Shown: positions 1 to 11,125, counted from the first letter of the stretch. The stretch: DNA of 64,000 bases from Aphrocallistes beatrix (GCA_963281255.1 OY725494.1:620001-684000); one strand, 5' to 3'. A program made the numbers and translations. Notes: generated by a model from the sequence alone, not told the origin.

Positions 1-372
1 AAATTTACTCAAAATGTTATATTCGAAATCCACACCCCTGAAAACCCCATGTCAACCTTTGAAAGCAAGTTTCTAGTATATTTTTGAGATTTGTTTACTT
101 TATCTAACTAATGTAAACAAATAATTTATCATATAGATCTGAAAATATGATAATCGAAATCTACACCCCTGAAAATCCCATGTCAGCCGTAGGATGCTAG
201 TCTCTAGCATATTTTCAAAATTCGTAAATGGTGTGAAAATATGTATATAAAAACGTAGTCATATCATTTGACACCTACATGCCAATTTTCATATCTCTAC
301 GACTTGCCAATTTTTTAATCAATTCGGACAAACACACGAACAAAAAAAATCCTAGCATTTTAATATATAAGA
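1..372 (+). repeat. R2 dispersed repeat, copy 1
   Basis: An AT-rich repeat that recurs at 22018-22609, with its 3' module also at 29935-30301 and, reversed, at 20773-21113. Inside it a block of about 140 bp is tandemly repeated: each block carries a TCGAAATC-type motif followed by CACCCCTGAAAA. The 3' module reads GACAAACA then an A-run and ends TTTTAATATATAAGA. No ORF is seen. The shared fixed 3' end suggests a retroposon or Helitron tail, but the class is not settled. Confidence 0.7.
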
Positions 373-447
373 TTATTATATAATAATTATATAATTATTA
401 TAAAATAGTTATATAATTATTATATAATTATTATATAATTATTATAT

Positions 448-1000
448 AATCCTTACTATTAAAACTCGATTAATATTTGTATATATATATATATATATAT
501 CTCTGTTACGAATTGATTGAAGAAACTGCCGGGCGCAGAAGGCTGATTTTTGGCATGTGGGAGTCTTTTGGCTATGGCTCCAGTAAGTTCTGAGTTCATA
601 GCAAAATGTCGACTCATCATGGAATTATGACGTCATTGTCACATTTTTAAAAGTTAAGCAACACAGTTATTCGGGCATAACTCAGCTATTATAGGAGATA
701 GAAGGCTGAAATTTTAATAGAATATGTATACTAACATACCTCACATATGATGCGACTTTCATCAAAAAATGTTAACTCATCACCTTGTTATGACGTCATC
801 ATTACGCATCAAAAATTTTAAAATTGACAAATTTAGTGATTTTTCGAGTGAAATCGATTTTAACACTAAGATGGACATATTTAGATATGTTATCTCCCTT
901 ATAATTAACCAATGTGAACCCAGGCGACCGAAGGGAGCCTCCGGCGGACACGAAGTGTCCGCCAGTCGCGCAGCGCAAGCAAGCGAAGCGCGCTTGTAAT
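448..1000 (+). repeat. R1 repeat copy a (TGACGTCA-bearing MITE-like element)
   Basis: First of several copies of a roughly 500-bp family. The order is: a head ACTATTAAAACTCGATTAAT, a (TA)n tract, GTAACGAATTGATTGAAG, two TGACGTCA palindromes (near 627 and 789), then a GC-rich tail with a GGCGGACAC/GTGTCCGCC-type hairpin and AAGCGCGCTTG. AT-rich microsatellite flanks both sides (364-447 and 1001-1074). The short ORF through 769-999 is explained by the repeat, because it recurs wherever the repeat does. Confidence 0.75.
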
Positions 1001-1074
1001 TATATAATTATTATTTATTTATTAAAATAATTATATAATAATTGTATTATTATTATATAATTATTATATAATTA

Positions 1075-1406
1075 GTGATGTAAAACTGTCAAAAGATTAC
1101 ATTTTTATTCTGGATGAGTCTAATCCTTGTATGCATTTGTATGACTACAATCTCATTCTACAGAAGAGTGTCGTTTCTAGAGGAAAAGGAATGCAAGTTG
1201 TTCATTCTAATTCTTTCTTCGTTGATAATTCTAACAATGTTCTGATTTCAGATCATGGTTCGAATTCTATTCAAATATTGAATCATGAATTCGAAATGAT
1301 TCACGAAATAAACACTTCTACACATCCTATGGGAGTTGTTGTAGACAATCAAGGAAGAGTTATAGTAGTCTGTCAAGCTGACAGAAATTGCCTTCAGATA
1401 TTTTAG
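1075..1406 (+). pseudogene. C-terminal fragment of a coiled-coil/NHL gene
   Basis: The last two to three propeller blades of the same gene that is tandemly arrayed at 52-62 kb. It starts abruptly at the codons for DVKLSK and keeps the hallmark stretches CMHLYDYNLILQKSV, STHPMGVVVDNQGR and the terminal CLQIF. Coding similarity stops at about 1075, where an AT-rich microsatellite begins, so the coiled coil and the first blades are missing. Some 3' flank after the stop also resembles the array. It is a 5'-truncated dispersed copy about 50 kb from the array and cannot encode a complete propeller. Confidence 0.85.
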
Positions 1407-1880
1407 AATTATTCGATCTAAGATTCTTACTCTAATTTTGTTTTTTGAATACATTTGAACTCCAAATGACTTTTTCTATTTTTTCTATTTTATGTTAATT
1501 TTTATATAACTAGACTATTTCTTTGTACATTCGTGTAAACCTATTTTTTTTTCCATTTCTTTGTTTCTTTTTCTCCTCACAATTTGTTATACTTTTATTC
1601 AGGGGCCCCGAACCTTTCGAAATCTATGGAAAGTTTTATGGTTCTAGAGGGGCTCAGTCCTAAATTATCTATTGTGTTTATTGGTCATCTTCCAACCCAG
1701 GGAGGACTAAAGTCCTCCCTGCCCCCCGGGTTCGGCGTTTATGCTTTTATCTACCTTAATTTCGCAGTACTTAAACAATGATGATAAATGTATTGAATAG
1801 ACTTGTTTCGTAAAATTAAGTTTCTTCCTTCTGTCTCAATCTGAACTCTGATAAGATTGTGTGATTTAGCATTAGTGTTA
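1407..1880. other. Intergenic, no gene seen
   Basis: The 3' flank of the NHL fragment, followed by a small GC-rich block (1601-1735) with partly inverted CAGGGGCCCCGAACC and CCCCCGGGTTCGGC. This is probably a hAT-type MITE scrap; no target duplication was found. Confidence 0.5.
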
Positions 1881-2524
1881 CTTGTATAGAGTAAATGCGA
1901 CTCGTGACTGGACGGATAATCAGAAAGCAGCGGACAAGAACCCTGTCCTTCCCAGCAACGCCAAGTTCACTGCTCCTGGAGATGTGGATCGCCGAGAAAG
2001 AGAAGGCATCGCAGCAAACGCAAACCAAGCTAGAGCTGCGCAAGGCGTCTGTGCTTCCTCTCCTCGACTCACAATGGTTCTGGGAACCGAGGAAGTCTCC
2101 ATGTGTAAGTGGGAGGTCTTCTTTTCTTGAGAGATCGGAATGGCGTTGCCTCTACAAACACTTCGAAGGCGTCGAAGAAGTAGAACTGGGCTTTACTGCT
2201 ACCTCGGATGTGAAGAGGCAGGCACTGATGAAGTGTGTGCGTTGTCTAAAGTACGGCGTAACCATGGACGAGCAGTGGCGGAAAAATTCTCTCCACTTCT
2301 TTCCACTCCACCACAGCCAGCTAGCACTCTCCAATATAAGCCTACACATCTCTCCGAGCGACCGAGGAGGGAGACAGGTGCTCTGCACCTAGGCCACTTT
2401 CCCTTTCTTAATCTGGTGAGTAATTATATTTTGGCTTTTCCTCTCCTTACTCATTCTTATTCTCATCATTCTCTTTCCCTCTTGCTAACACCATGCGTAT
2501 TTCTTCTCCTCGAATCCATTTAAT
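1881..2524 (+). other. GC-richer unassigned block with overlapping ORFs
   Basis: Noticeably richer in GC than its surroundings, with open frames overlapping in all three plus frames (1882-2130, 1895-2392, 2140-2523). None resembles a family I know. It lies directly upstream of a LINE endonuclease fragment in the same orientation, so it may be that element's 5' region or first ORF. A host exon ending at the GTAAGT near 2105 is an alternative. Function unknown. Confidence 0.3.
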
Positions 2525-2621
2525 CTTATTACTATAAAGCCGATTAATTCTTCCCCGCGTGTTCATCCCCATCTTTTCAACGCTCGGAATTTTATGACGA
2601 AATCTTCTCGTTTTCTTAACT

Positions 2622-3245
2622 ACGTACCTAAACGCATCCTGACGTTGTTGCTGTCACTGAGACTTGGTTCACGTCAAGGGATGCGGTTGTGAGAGTTGAA
2701 TGCACTCCACCCGGCTATCAACTCCTTGATCGTGCTAGGTCAGCACATCGTCAGGGTAGAGGCACTGCTCTTCTCTGTCGAGAAGTCTCCTTCATGCTGA
2801 AGTGCAATGCATCGGTGAGGTATCATCTTATGAGTTCTCGGATTGAACTATCTCTTCCTCTGAAATCTCCCTTCATATTATCTTAATATATCGGCCTTCC
2901 TACTCAAGGAATCATCCTGTTTCTATTTCTACCTTCCTTGAACAGTATTCATCCCTCCTCGAAGCAGTTCTCTTGTGCCTGGAGCCCCTAATAATAACTG
3001 GAAACTTGGAAACATCCTGTCTCAATCTATTCAGTTCTCCGAGCTCCTGCGTTCTCTATCTTTAATCCAGGTTGTGAATCAACCAACTCATGAGAAAAGT
3101 CACATTCTCGATCTGATAATATCCCGTTCTGCTGACAACATCATCCTCTCTGATCTCGCTCCTGTCCATCTATTCTCCGATCATTTCTCCATCTCCTGTA
3201 GTCTCTCGCTTTCCAAACCTTCTCCTTCTCCTCAGGATTTATATT
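2622..3245 (+). mobile_element. Non-LTR retrotransposon (LINE) endonuclease fragment
   Basis: Conceptual translation across frames gives pieces of the Exo_endo_phos endonuclease of LINEs: VVAVTETWFTSRDA with GYQLLDRARS (2640-2740), a region reading IYRPSYSRNHP (2888-2920), a LIITGN in place of the usual ITGDFN, and then VVNQPTHEKSHILDLIIS and LFSDHFSISCSLS (3070-3210). The final SDH is the conserved catalytic motif of the fold. Frames change at least twice and the reverse transcriptase is absent, so this is a dead 5' piece of an element of the Jockey/CR1/L1 kind. Confidence 0.75.
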
Positions 3246-3407
3246 ATAACATATGCTAGTTTTAACACAGATTAACTAAAAATTCTTAGCACAAGCATTT
3301 TCAATCGTTAGCTTGGAACAAGATGAGACGCATGCATTACATATTGTGAGGATCACAGGTGACAAGATAGATTAAATGTATTGGTTTATTCCACATTTAA
3401 GAATCCA

Positions 3408-4497
3408 TAGCCTACTACATATAAGGCCTTACAGTAACTTGCAGATTTAGGACTATGGATGCGGTAGAAGATGGTTGAACTATACATGAGCTGCCTTAAA
3501 TCATTAACCACGTACAATAGAGCTTAGGAATATATTGCCAGCATATATAAATATTATGCAACCGTATCCATATCCATTGTTAAAATTTAGATTAGTCATC
3601 ATATGATTCCGCAATAGGTTATATTTTGTCAAAATTTAGTGACTTTCAGAGACGGTTTAAGGGCACTTGACAAAGGACACTGTTTTTATTATAATATTTT
3701 TTGTATAGAATTGAGCCGTGAATGGGTTGATGTGAAAAATTTTGAACTTTTTCATGGAATGTTACTACATTCTAGTGTTACATTCCGGTGCTATGCAAAC
3801 GTATATTTGTCAGTTGGAGTCATATCTTGAAAACTGCAAGAGTTAGAGATTCATATTTAATTATATTTGATAGCCAATATACTACTTCTTATTAATCAAT
3901 AGTATAATTTATATATCTAAATTCAATGGCTTTCGAGTTACGTATTAGACAATTTATCAGAATGGTCACATTTGTTAATGTGTTGAATATCTATCTCGTA
4001 AAGCATTGAATTTAGACATATAAATTATGTTATTGCTTAATAAGAAGTAGTATATTGACTATCAAATATAATTAAATTTGAATGTCTAACTCTTGCAGTT
4101 TTCAAAGTATAACCCCAACTGACCAAATACGTTTACATAGCAATGCTGGAATGTAGCCACATTCCATGAAAAAATTCCAAATTTTTCACATCAACCCATT
4201 CACGGCTCACTTCTATACGAAAACAATTATGTATAATAAAAACACAAACCGTCTCTGAAAATCACTAAATTTGTGACAAATATAACCTATTGCGCAATCA
4301 TATGATGACTAATCTAAATTTTAACAACGGATATGGATCGGTGACGCAATATTTATATATACTGGTAGTACATTCCTAAGCTCTATTGTGCTTTGTTAAT
4401 TATTTAAGGCAGCTCATGTATTAGTTCCACCATCTTCTACCCCATCCCTAGTCCAAAATCCGAAAGTTGCTGTGAGGCCTTATATGAAGTAGGCTAA
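3408..4497. repeat. Foldback MITE with ~0.5-kb inverted arms
   Basis: The left arm runs from TAGCCTACT..ATATAAGGCC (3408) and the right arm is its reverse complement, ending GGCCTTATATGAAGTAGGCTA (4476-4496). The arms meet near 3955-3965 and match with scattered differences along their length. The outermost bases are TA on both sides, consistent with a TA target duplication and a Tc1/mariner-type mover. A shorter member of the family is at 40595-41002. The small ORF at 3639-3830 lies in one arm and has no counterpart in the other, so I do not call it a gene. Confidence 0.8.
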
Positions 4498-4557
4498 TCC
4501 TGGAGTTGGAAAAATGATTTTAACACGTATAACCTTGTATCAATATAGATTTACTAG

Positions 4558-6137
4558 ATGGCGGAGAGTGATGAATCATCTAAGGTTACAAAAGAGATTG
4601 ACTATCTTATTGTGGGAGCCGGGGTTTCTGGATCATTCTGTGGTTACCAGCTAATGAACAAAGGTATTCAAGCAAATAAGATTCAGATTATCGAAAAGTT
4701 AAACCGTATTGGTGGGTTGCTGAAGTCGGAAATAGTTGAGATCGAGGGATACCGAATAAAGCAAGAAGAGGGAGGTATGCGGTTCCACAAATATCACCGA
4801 GTCTATAAACTGGCAGAAGAAGAGGCTATCGTTTTACTCAAGATCCCAAAGACAACCATATTTGGTACAAAACTTTCAATACAAATCAGGAAGTAACAGC
4901 ACACGTAACACCCAATGACATACTGAAGAATATTTTTTATAAAATAAAGGATTTAAATGACAAAACAGGAAAGGATCCTTTCACTCCAGAAGACTGGCAG
5001 AATGTCAGGCTTAACTGGGCTGTACCCGAATCCGGTATACCAGTCCCTCTCTACAAGTGGGAATTCGGATACCTACTGAGACGCATGTACCTAAATCCAG
5101 AGACAATTAAAATGATTCAATACGCACTTGGATTTAAATCCAGCTTTAACCAAAATGTCAACGCAGGTTTCGGATTCCAATCAAAGGCACACTTAACTGT
5201 CGATACCTACTACACTCTAAAGCACGGCTACGATACGATTCCAACTAATCTTTGCGAGAGATTAGCAAAAAACGGTACAAACGTGCAGCTAAATTCTGAA
5301 GTCGTGAAAATCCATGAAGAAAAGGGCGAATTTCCGATTAAAGTAGAATATGTTGTGGATGGTACAACAGAAGAAGTCAGCTGCAAATTCTTAGTTTTAG
5401 CCATTCCCAAATTAGCATTACTAAAGTTATCCAACAACAATGAGTTCTTGAGCTCTCAACCAAACTTCAACACCTATCTAAACAGCGTCATCTCTGACTC
5501 ATTGGTGAAGATAAATTTATACTTCAAGAATCAATGGTGGGCTGATCTTAACATCACTGATGGACCAAACCACACAGATCTTAAACTAGGAACTGTATAC
5601 CCTATTTCTCCCATTTCGAAAAATGCTCTCAAGGAACATGAAAAATTGAGTGATTATCCTGGTTCTCTCACCATCTATTGCGATTATGAAAACAGCATAT
5701 ACTGGCAGTCACTACAAATGTCTGGAGCGGTATACAAATCAAAATTGAAATGTCAGTGCGACTTACTTCAGAGCATTCCAGATTCCGTGAATGCTTCAGA
5801 AATGGTCGTAAAAGTCGCAATGGATCAATTACAGCTTCTCTTCCAGCAACCTAATATTGGTTGTCATAAACCTGAAAATCCAATTGGCGAAATCATCCCC
5901 GATTGGCCCATTCTAGCCACCTACACTCATTGGACTGAGGAAACCTTTGGAGATTCAACTCACGCTTGGAAAGTAGGATATGATGATTCGATTATCTCAC
6001 CCGCCATGTACAAAATTTTAGGAGATAAAATCGGAATTATTGGTGAATCTTACTCTATAGCTCAGCAGTGGGTGGAAGGATCACTACATCACACACAAGG
6101 TTTTATCGATCAGCACTGCCAACAAATGAACAAGTAG
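4558..6137 (+). pseudogene. FAD-dependent amine oxidase family protein, one frameshift
   Basis: A flavin-containing amine oxidase family protein of about 525 residues. The first frame (4558-4896) has the FAD-binding Rossmann motif IVGAGVSG at residues 18-25, the ribose-binding Glu in IIEKLNRIGG, and EEGGMRF. The frame then slips near 4835: reading +2 gives FTQDPKDNHIWYKTF and continues open through 6137. The C-terminal end has the family FAD signature GIIGESYSIAQQWVEGSL. The substrate (amino acid, polyamine or other) cannot be told. Apart from the single shift the coding sequence is intact and intron-free, so it could be a recent pseudogene, or an active gene with an indel error in the assembly. 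It begins 60 bp after a foldback MITE. Confidence 0.8.
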
Positions 6138-6206
6138 CTAGCTTTACAGAACTGTAGTGATGAATAATTTAGATTATTCTTGACTGTGTGTTTTCACATT
6201 TTTTCA

Positions 6207-6452
6207 TGCAACAGGCCTACCAGTCCGAGGCTCATCTTCAATGCTGTCTCTTCACCCTCGAAATAGTTGAGCCCATCTTCTAACCGTGGAATAAGCAAGT
6301 GCTTGTTCTCCACAAACTTCCACGAGATTATTGTGGATATTCCTGTTCGAATCTTTTAGCAGTGAACGAAACTTGATATACGCCCTTTGCTCTTGCTCAA
6401 TAATTGACGATTTTGAAACTATAAATGTATAAGTACTAGCCAAAACTGACAA
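6207..6452 (-). mobile_element. Mariner transposase N-terminal fragment
   Basis: The minus strand encodes the mariner HTH_48 DNA-binding region: EQRAYIKFRSLLKDSN, then EVCGEQALAYSTVRRWAQLF. It continues past an in-frame TGA (6249-6251) into RDSIEDEPRTGRPVA, which is the conserved linker and GRP motif that follows the second helix-turn-helix. The catalytic domain is absent. A dead remnant, downstream of and antisense to the amine oxidase. Confidence 0.85.
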
Positions 6453-6604
6453 GATTGAAATGATGATTATAAGAAAAATACTTATGCTATCTAAACAATT
6501 ATTTTAGATATTAGGAGAGAATGGGTAATGCTTATATTAATTGGTACATTCGATATACACTAGCTGTCAAAAATCAATAGTGATCAGTACTTTTGAAATG
6601 ACCT

Positions 6605-6993
6605 AAGTAACATCTCTAAATATGTCTGTCCTACAGTTATAATCGATATCGCACGAAAAATCACCAAATTTCTCAATTTTAAAAATTTTGATGCGTAATG
6701 AAGACGTCATAACAGAGTGATGAGTCATCATTTTTATGATAGTTGCATCATATGTGTGGTATATTAATATACATATTCTATTGAAATTTCAGCCTTCTAT
6801 CTCCTATAATGGCTGAGTTATGCTCGAATAACTGTATTGCCTAACTTTAAAAATGTGACAATGACGTCATAATACCATGATGAGTCGACATTTTGCTCTG
6901 AGCTCAGAACCTAGTGGAGCCATAGCCAAAAGACTCCCACATGCCAAAAATCAGCTCTCTGTGACAGGCAGTTTCTTCAATCAATTCGTTACA
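6605..6993 (-). repeat. R1 repeat copy b (reverse)
   Basis: Reverse-orientation copy of the R1 family without its GC-rich tail. It ends at CAATTCGTTACA and a (TA)n tract, facing copy c head to head. TGACGTCA is intact at about 6863 and altered to AGACGTCA near 6700. Confidence 0.75.
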
Positions 6994-7014
6994 TATATAT
7001 ATATATATATATAC

Positions 7015-7559
7015 TTCTTACTATTAAAACTCGATTGATGTTTGTATATAGTAGTATATATAATATATCTGTAACGAATTGATTGAATAAACTGCCAGGC
7101 ACAGAAAGCTGATTTTTGGCCTGTGGGAGTCTTTTGGCTATGGCTCCTTAAATTCTGAGCTCAGACCAAAATGTCGACTCATCATGGAATTATGACGCGT
7201 CATTGTCACATTTTTAAAAGTTAAGCAATACAGTTATTCGAGCACTCAGCCATTATAGGAGATAGAAGGCTGAAACTTTAATAGAATCTGTATACTAAGA
7301 TACCTCACATATGATACAACTATCATCAAAAAATGATGACTCATCACTTTGTTATGGCGTCATCATTACTCATCTAAATTTTAAAAATAGATAAATTTGG
7401 TGATTTTTCGTGCGATATAGATTATAACAGTAGTACAGACGTATTTAGAGATGTTATCTCCCTTATAATTAACTAATGTGACCCAGGCGCCCAAAGGGCG
7501 CTTCTGGCGGACACAAAGTGTCCGCCAGCCGCGCAGCGCAAGCAAGCGAAGCGCGCTTC
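7015..7559 (+). repeat. R1 repeat copy c
   Basis: Forward copy with the head ACTATTAAAACTCGATTGAT, a (TA)n tract, GTAACGAATTGATTGAA and the GC-rich tail with GCGGACACAAAGTGTCCGC. Both TGACGTCA sites are mutated here. It is head to head with copy b, about 20 bp away. Confidence 0.75.
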
Positions 7560-8007
7560 TATATATATATTGTGGACCCTACAGGGGTAGCTCTGTGCTT
7601 ACCAATATCGATTCAGCGTTAACACTCTTTCCATCTTATACACCCTGATTTATTGAAATAATTTGTTTTAAAATTTTCTTTTTATAAGGAATATAGATGG
7701 AGACTTGTATTCTGTTAAGAACTGTGTTTGATTACTTCCTACAACCTTAAACTGCTGACAGAGTCTTAGGCTAAACAGGGATAACTTAATACAGCTACTA
7801 TTTTACAGACGTGTATTGTGAAATGCATTCTCTTTCATTTTTATAAGACATTATTGGAGAGGCATACAATTACTCACAGTGTCAACAGGTTTAGACATCC
7901 TATAAGTTACAAGGCCTAATACATTCACCAACTAATGCACAACAAGTAAATTCACTAACTAATACAATACAAATAAATAATAGAGGTAAACAAGAGTATT
8001 TGTTACT
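7560..8007. other. Intergenic, no gene seen
   Basis: AT-rich sequence between a repeat and the 3' end of the 4-TM gene. No ORF or repeat of note. Confidence 0.5.
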
Positions 8008-8478
8008 TCAAGAGGTACCAGGCACAACCGAGGGTTTGGCTTTCTCGTATTTTATTATTATTGCCGTTGTCATCAGCACAATTTGAGACAGAACCACAAA
8101 TAGAAAGTAATAGACGATAGTTATGATGTAGAGGATCGTGAGGATTATTGAGTTTTGAACAATAACTGCTCCTGCAATATCGATGATGATGACTATGCCG
8201 GTTAAGAGCTGTGAGATGCTTAATAGAACAAGTGCGACATATCTTCTCACTGACTCTGCTTTGGTTAAGAGTTTAGTTGCAGTTAGTGCGAGTATGAGGT
8301 TAAGAGTGAGTAAGATGGGAGTTATTATTCCCTCTGATAATACATATGCTATTTGATTAGTATTGAAGGCTATAAAAACTGGAAAAATAAGGACAATTTT
8401 GAAAAGAATCAACACTGCTCCAAACGACTGGAAACCATCATTGATGTGAGAGAGTACTTCTATGACAACTGGTCCCAT
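8008..8478 (-). CDS. Small four-pass membrane protein, unknown family
   Basis: An intact 156-residue ORF with an ATG start and a strongly hydrophobic composition. Four membrane segments are evident, at about residues 20-42 (FGAVLILFKIVLIFPVF), 48-68 (TPILLTLNLILALTA region), 80-105 (YVALVLLSISQLLTGIVII) and 113-142 (ILTILYIITIVYYFLFVV), with a short polar tail EKAKPSVVPGTS. The shape (about 150 residues, 4 TM, both ends probably cytosolic) is that of small tetraspan proteins such as MARVEL or CD20-like families, but I see no diagnostic motif. There are no frame breaks. It could be one exon of a longer gene, but the start and stop look natural. Confidence 0.6.
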   Translation of the reverse strand: MGPVVIEVLSHINDGFQSFGAVLILFKIVLIFPVFIAFNTNQIAYVLSEGIITPILLTLNLILALTATKLLTKAESVRRYVALVLLSISQLLTGIVIIIDIAGAVIVQNSIILTILYIITIVYYFLFVVLSQIVLMTTAIIIKYEKAKPSVVPGTS

Positions 8479-9032
8479 GTTGTAGAGATATAATCAGAGA
8501 GTAGATGAAGGAATTGGTGAGAGATAACGAGGATATGTGTCTAGCTTCCCTATATATAATTTTTCGGTAGTTAATCCATTGTAGCAGTAGATACAGCATA
8601 AAACTTTAAATTGTCTATTTCAGCATAACACTTTTAAGGAGATGACATAAATGCAGAACTCTCGTCGTGATCTCAAGACTTAGAGCATGATGTTACAATC
8701 TCGACAAACTGCTTAAATCTCGCGACATGTATCGAAATATCGATATATGTACAAAATGTCACGATTTCAATATATTTCCCAAATTTTGAAACTGAAGTTA
8801 ATGATTTCCACAAATATATAGTAAGAGTAGTACAAATGATCATCCCAAAGTTTTTCATATCTACTACTTGTATTAATTTCTCAAAATTACCTATCTAGAG
8901 GTAGAGATAAATAATTTGAGAAGAAATCTACTACATATTTTCGAATATTGGTGGAAGTTGAATAATCACGTTCTTATCTGCGCAGTAATAAATATAATTG
9001 TGCCACCATTCGGATAAAAACATAGTCTCACG
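8479..9032. other. Intergenic, no gene seen
   Basis: AT-rich; the short minus-strand ORFs here lack any recognisable feature. Confidence 0.5.
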
Positions 9033-9105
9033 CAGGGTTGGCAGGTTTTGTCCATCTAGTAAAAACAATAGTGGTAAAAACCATCCTGTCCAAAACCTCC
9101 TGACT
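9033..9105 (+). repeat. End fragment of the CAGGG-ended hAT MITE
   Basis: CAGGGTTGGCAGGTTTTGT followed by TCCA and, further on, ATCCTGTCCAAAACCTCCTG. This matches the terminal part of the 511-bp hAT MITE that interrupts the NHL gene at 52152-52662. Only one end plus some sub-terminal repeat remains. Confidence 0.65.
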
Positions 9106-9227
9106 GAAACCCATATCGAATGACCATTTGCATATACTATACTAAGATTCATAATATTTTTTAGTATGTAATACTGTGCCACTGTATTACATACCACTAG
9201 AGACTGAAAACTAGCAGCTGCTGATGG

Positions 9228-9575
9228 CTAGCACTCAGTCTCATCACCTGCGTTATCTAATAGATTTCTTAACTTCATCAAGCGTGGTCTTTTGATGGCA
9301 AACCGATCTACAATCTCAGAATACGTGAGATTAATGTCTTTGTGGACATAAAGAAGAATTAAATCATTTAATCGCTCTTCACCCATTGAGCTACGGAGTT
9401 CCGCCTTTACATATGGCAGGGCAGAATTGGCCCTCTCAACAGTAGCAGATGTCACTGGTGCTACTAACAAAAGGTGTAAAATGCACGATATATTGGGATA
9501 GAGGTGACAGTTAGTAGCAAGATACGTGTCGGACAGAGATTGGGGTAGACTTTCACTAGCTTTCCATCAAAATTC
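9228..9575 (-). mobile_element. hAT transposase C-terminal dimerisation domain remnant
   Basis: The minus-strand reading frame ESLPQSLSDTYLATNCHLYP leads into LLLVAPVTSATVERANSAL, ELRSSMGEERLNDLILLYV and HKDI. This is the hAT C-terminal dimerisation domain, whose hallmarks are the P-x-S-x-A-x-x-E-R-x-x-S-x-L core and the RxSMGxERLxxL stretch. It ends at a stop after DNAGDETEC. The catalytic RNase-H-like region is not upstream, so this is a fragment. A second, more damaged copy with the same 3' flank lies at 46070-46325. Confidence 0.85.
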
Positions 9576-9668
9576 CCCATGCGCAGACCAATCTGGAAAG
9601 GGTCGCCTTTCTAGATTGGCCTAAAGAAAATGGGGCCCCCAAATATGTAACAAGGAATATACTACTAC

Positions 9669-9789
9669 GAGAACGAGTGCATTAGGCTAGTCTTCGAAGG
9701 GGGGCCCAGGCCCCCTGGATCCGCCTATGAGAACGAGTGCATTAGGCTAGTCCTCGAAGGGGGGGCCCAGGCCCCCTGGATCCGCCTAT
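9669..9789. repeat. Tandem duplication of a 60-bp unit
   Basis: Two units (9669-9728 and 9729-9789) beginning GAGAACGAGTGCATTAGGC and ending GGATCCGCCTAT. They differ by one substitution and one G in the poly-G run. The GC-rich GGGGGGCCCAGGCCCCC core is a near palindrome, probably a MITE end. Confidence 0.8.
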
Positions 9790-10498
9790 GTGAAGTGTTA
9801 CAGTAAGATTGTAATTCTCCATGTATACACATTCTGTGGAAAGTGGTGCGCCAAATCCCGCACCTGTCGTATCACTTCTGTTGGCCCGAGGTTACCATAT
9901 TCATTGACCATGAAAGCCACTTGCCACTCATTATGACCAATATATGCAAAGTGGATCAAATAGGCAGGAGCGAGAGTAACCACGTCTACCATTAGAAATA
10001 ATTGATTTATTGAAAGCTTTACTCTGATTGTTCCAATATGTACCTCTATATTCCGAATTTGAGTATCTATCCTAGCCTAGTTTGAATTAATTATCAAAGA
10101 TATACCTATTTAATATTATTTATGGTGTGAATCAATGTTGTGTCTTTTTCTTCAGCACGATTTTCTCATATTTCTCTAAATCTAAGGTTATTAAGGATAA
10201 ATTGAATATTGCTTCCATAAGATATCCTACGTACATTCATCCTAGCCAAGACATCTCCAGGTGCTCTGTTGACATGCTGGATTACTCCATTTTCTGGAAA
10301 ATTTTAGAAATATAATCAAGGCAAAAATGTTATTGGAGACATGCAACAAACTAGTGGTTATGACTTGTGCAAGAATTTTGCATATGAATCATTAACCTGT
10401 TAAATAATTAGTAGTACTTTCACCAACGCCATCATTTACCACTTGGTGATAGGATGTGATATATTTCGTAGGGTGATAAATATTGAAACTATTTAACC
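9790..10498. other. Intergenic, no gene seen
   Basis: No supported coding region; short ORFs on both strands have no features. Confidence 0.45.
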
Positions 10499-10747
10499 AT
10501 GAAGGAGAATAGTCCTTGGTCTCCCCAAAGTCCAGAACTTAACCCTATAGAAAATTTGTTTGGATGGGTAATACAGGAGCTCATTAAACTAGGTCCCAGG
10601 ACAATCCCAGAGCTGAAACAAAAATTAGTAGAAACTTGGAACCGAATTGAACCCGGATTTTTGCGTCCTTACTGGGAGTCTATGGCGAGAAGATGCCAAA
10701 TGGCAAAAAATAACAATGGATATCGGATAAGTATTGACAAACACTAG
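10499..10747 (+). mobile_element. Tc1-like transposase C-terminal fragment
   Basis: The ORF contains WSPQSPELNPIENLFGWV, the hallmark around the third catalytic acidic residue of Tc1-type DDE transposases (consensus SPDLNPIEnlW). It goes on through the usual helical tail (ELKQKLVETWNRI, YWESMARRCQMA) to a natural stop. The first two catalytic acidic residues and the DNA-binding domains are not upstream. An inactive 3' remnant. Confidence 0.85.
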
Positions 10748-10934
10748 TTTACTTTTCAAAATAATCTCCTTAGCCCAACAATATTGAGATTATTTTATTC
10801 ACACCCATAGGCGCCAAGTGTGGGTACCTAGGGGGCCGGGCCCCCCACAGATCTGGAGCCTGGGAGGCCGCGGTGCCTGGCAGTGGAGTAGTGGAGTAAG
10901 CAGTGGTATAGCAGGACATCACGCAATCTTATAT

Positions 10935-11125
10935 GTTACTGTCACGAAAATTTTGGTCCGGGGGGACCAAAATTCCATGGAAAATTGGTCCATTGTAGGA
11001 CCAAAATTTTCAGGGGAGGACCAATTTTCCCTGAAAATTTTGGTCCGGGGGACCAAAATTCCATGGCATTTTGGTCCCCCGGACCAAAATTTTCGCGGAC
11101 CAATTTTCCAGTGACATTACAACTA
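10935..11125. repeat. Hairpin-rich MITE built of GGACCAAAATTTT units
   Basis: At least eight short units of GGACCAAAATT or its complement, in both orientations. They are bounded by similar inverted ends: GTTACTGTCACGAAAATTTT on the left, and the reverse complement of AAAATTTTCCAGTGACATTAC-type sequence on the right. No target duplication could be fixed. The ORFs on both strands here are by-products of the repeat. Confidence 0.65.

Noticed and set aside
769..999. Plus ORF of 76 codons (and counterparts at 22561-22851 and 23661-23933)
   Set aside because: They fall inside R1 repeat copies, recur only with the repeat, and include the GC-rich hairpin tail; no protein family features.
3639..3830. 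ORF in the left arm of the foldback element
   Set aside because: The other arm, its near reverse complement, has stops at the equivalent codons; the ORF is by chance.
4773..4815. 42-base GTATGC...GGCAG stretch as a mini-intron to explain the amine oxidase frame change
   Set aside because: It would remove GGMRF and VYKLAEE, which are conserved family sequence; a small indel near 4835 explains the data better.
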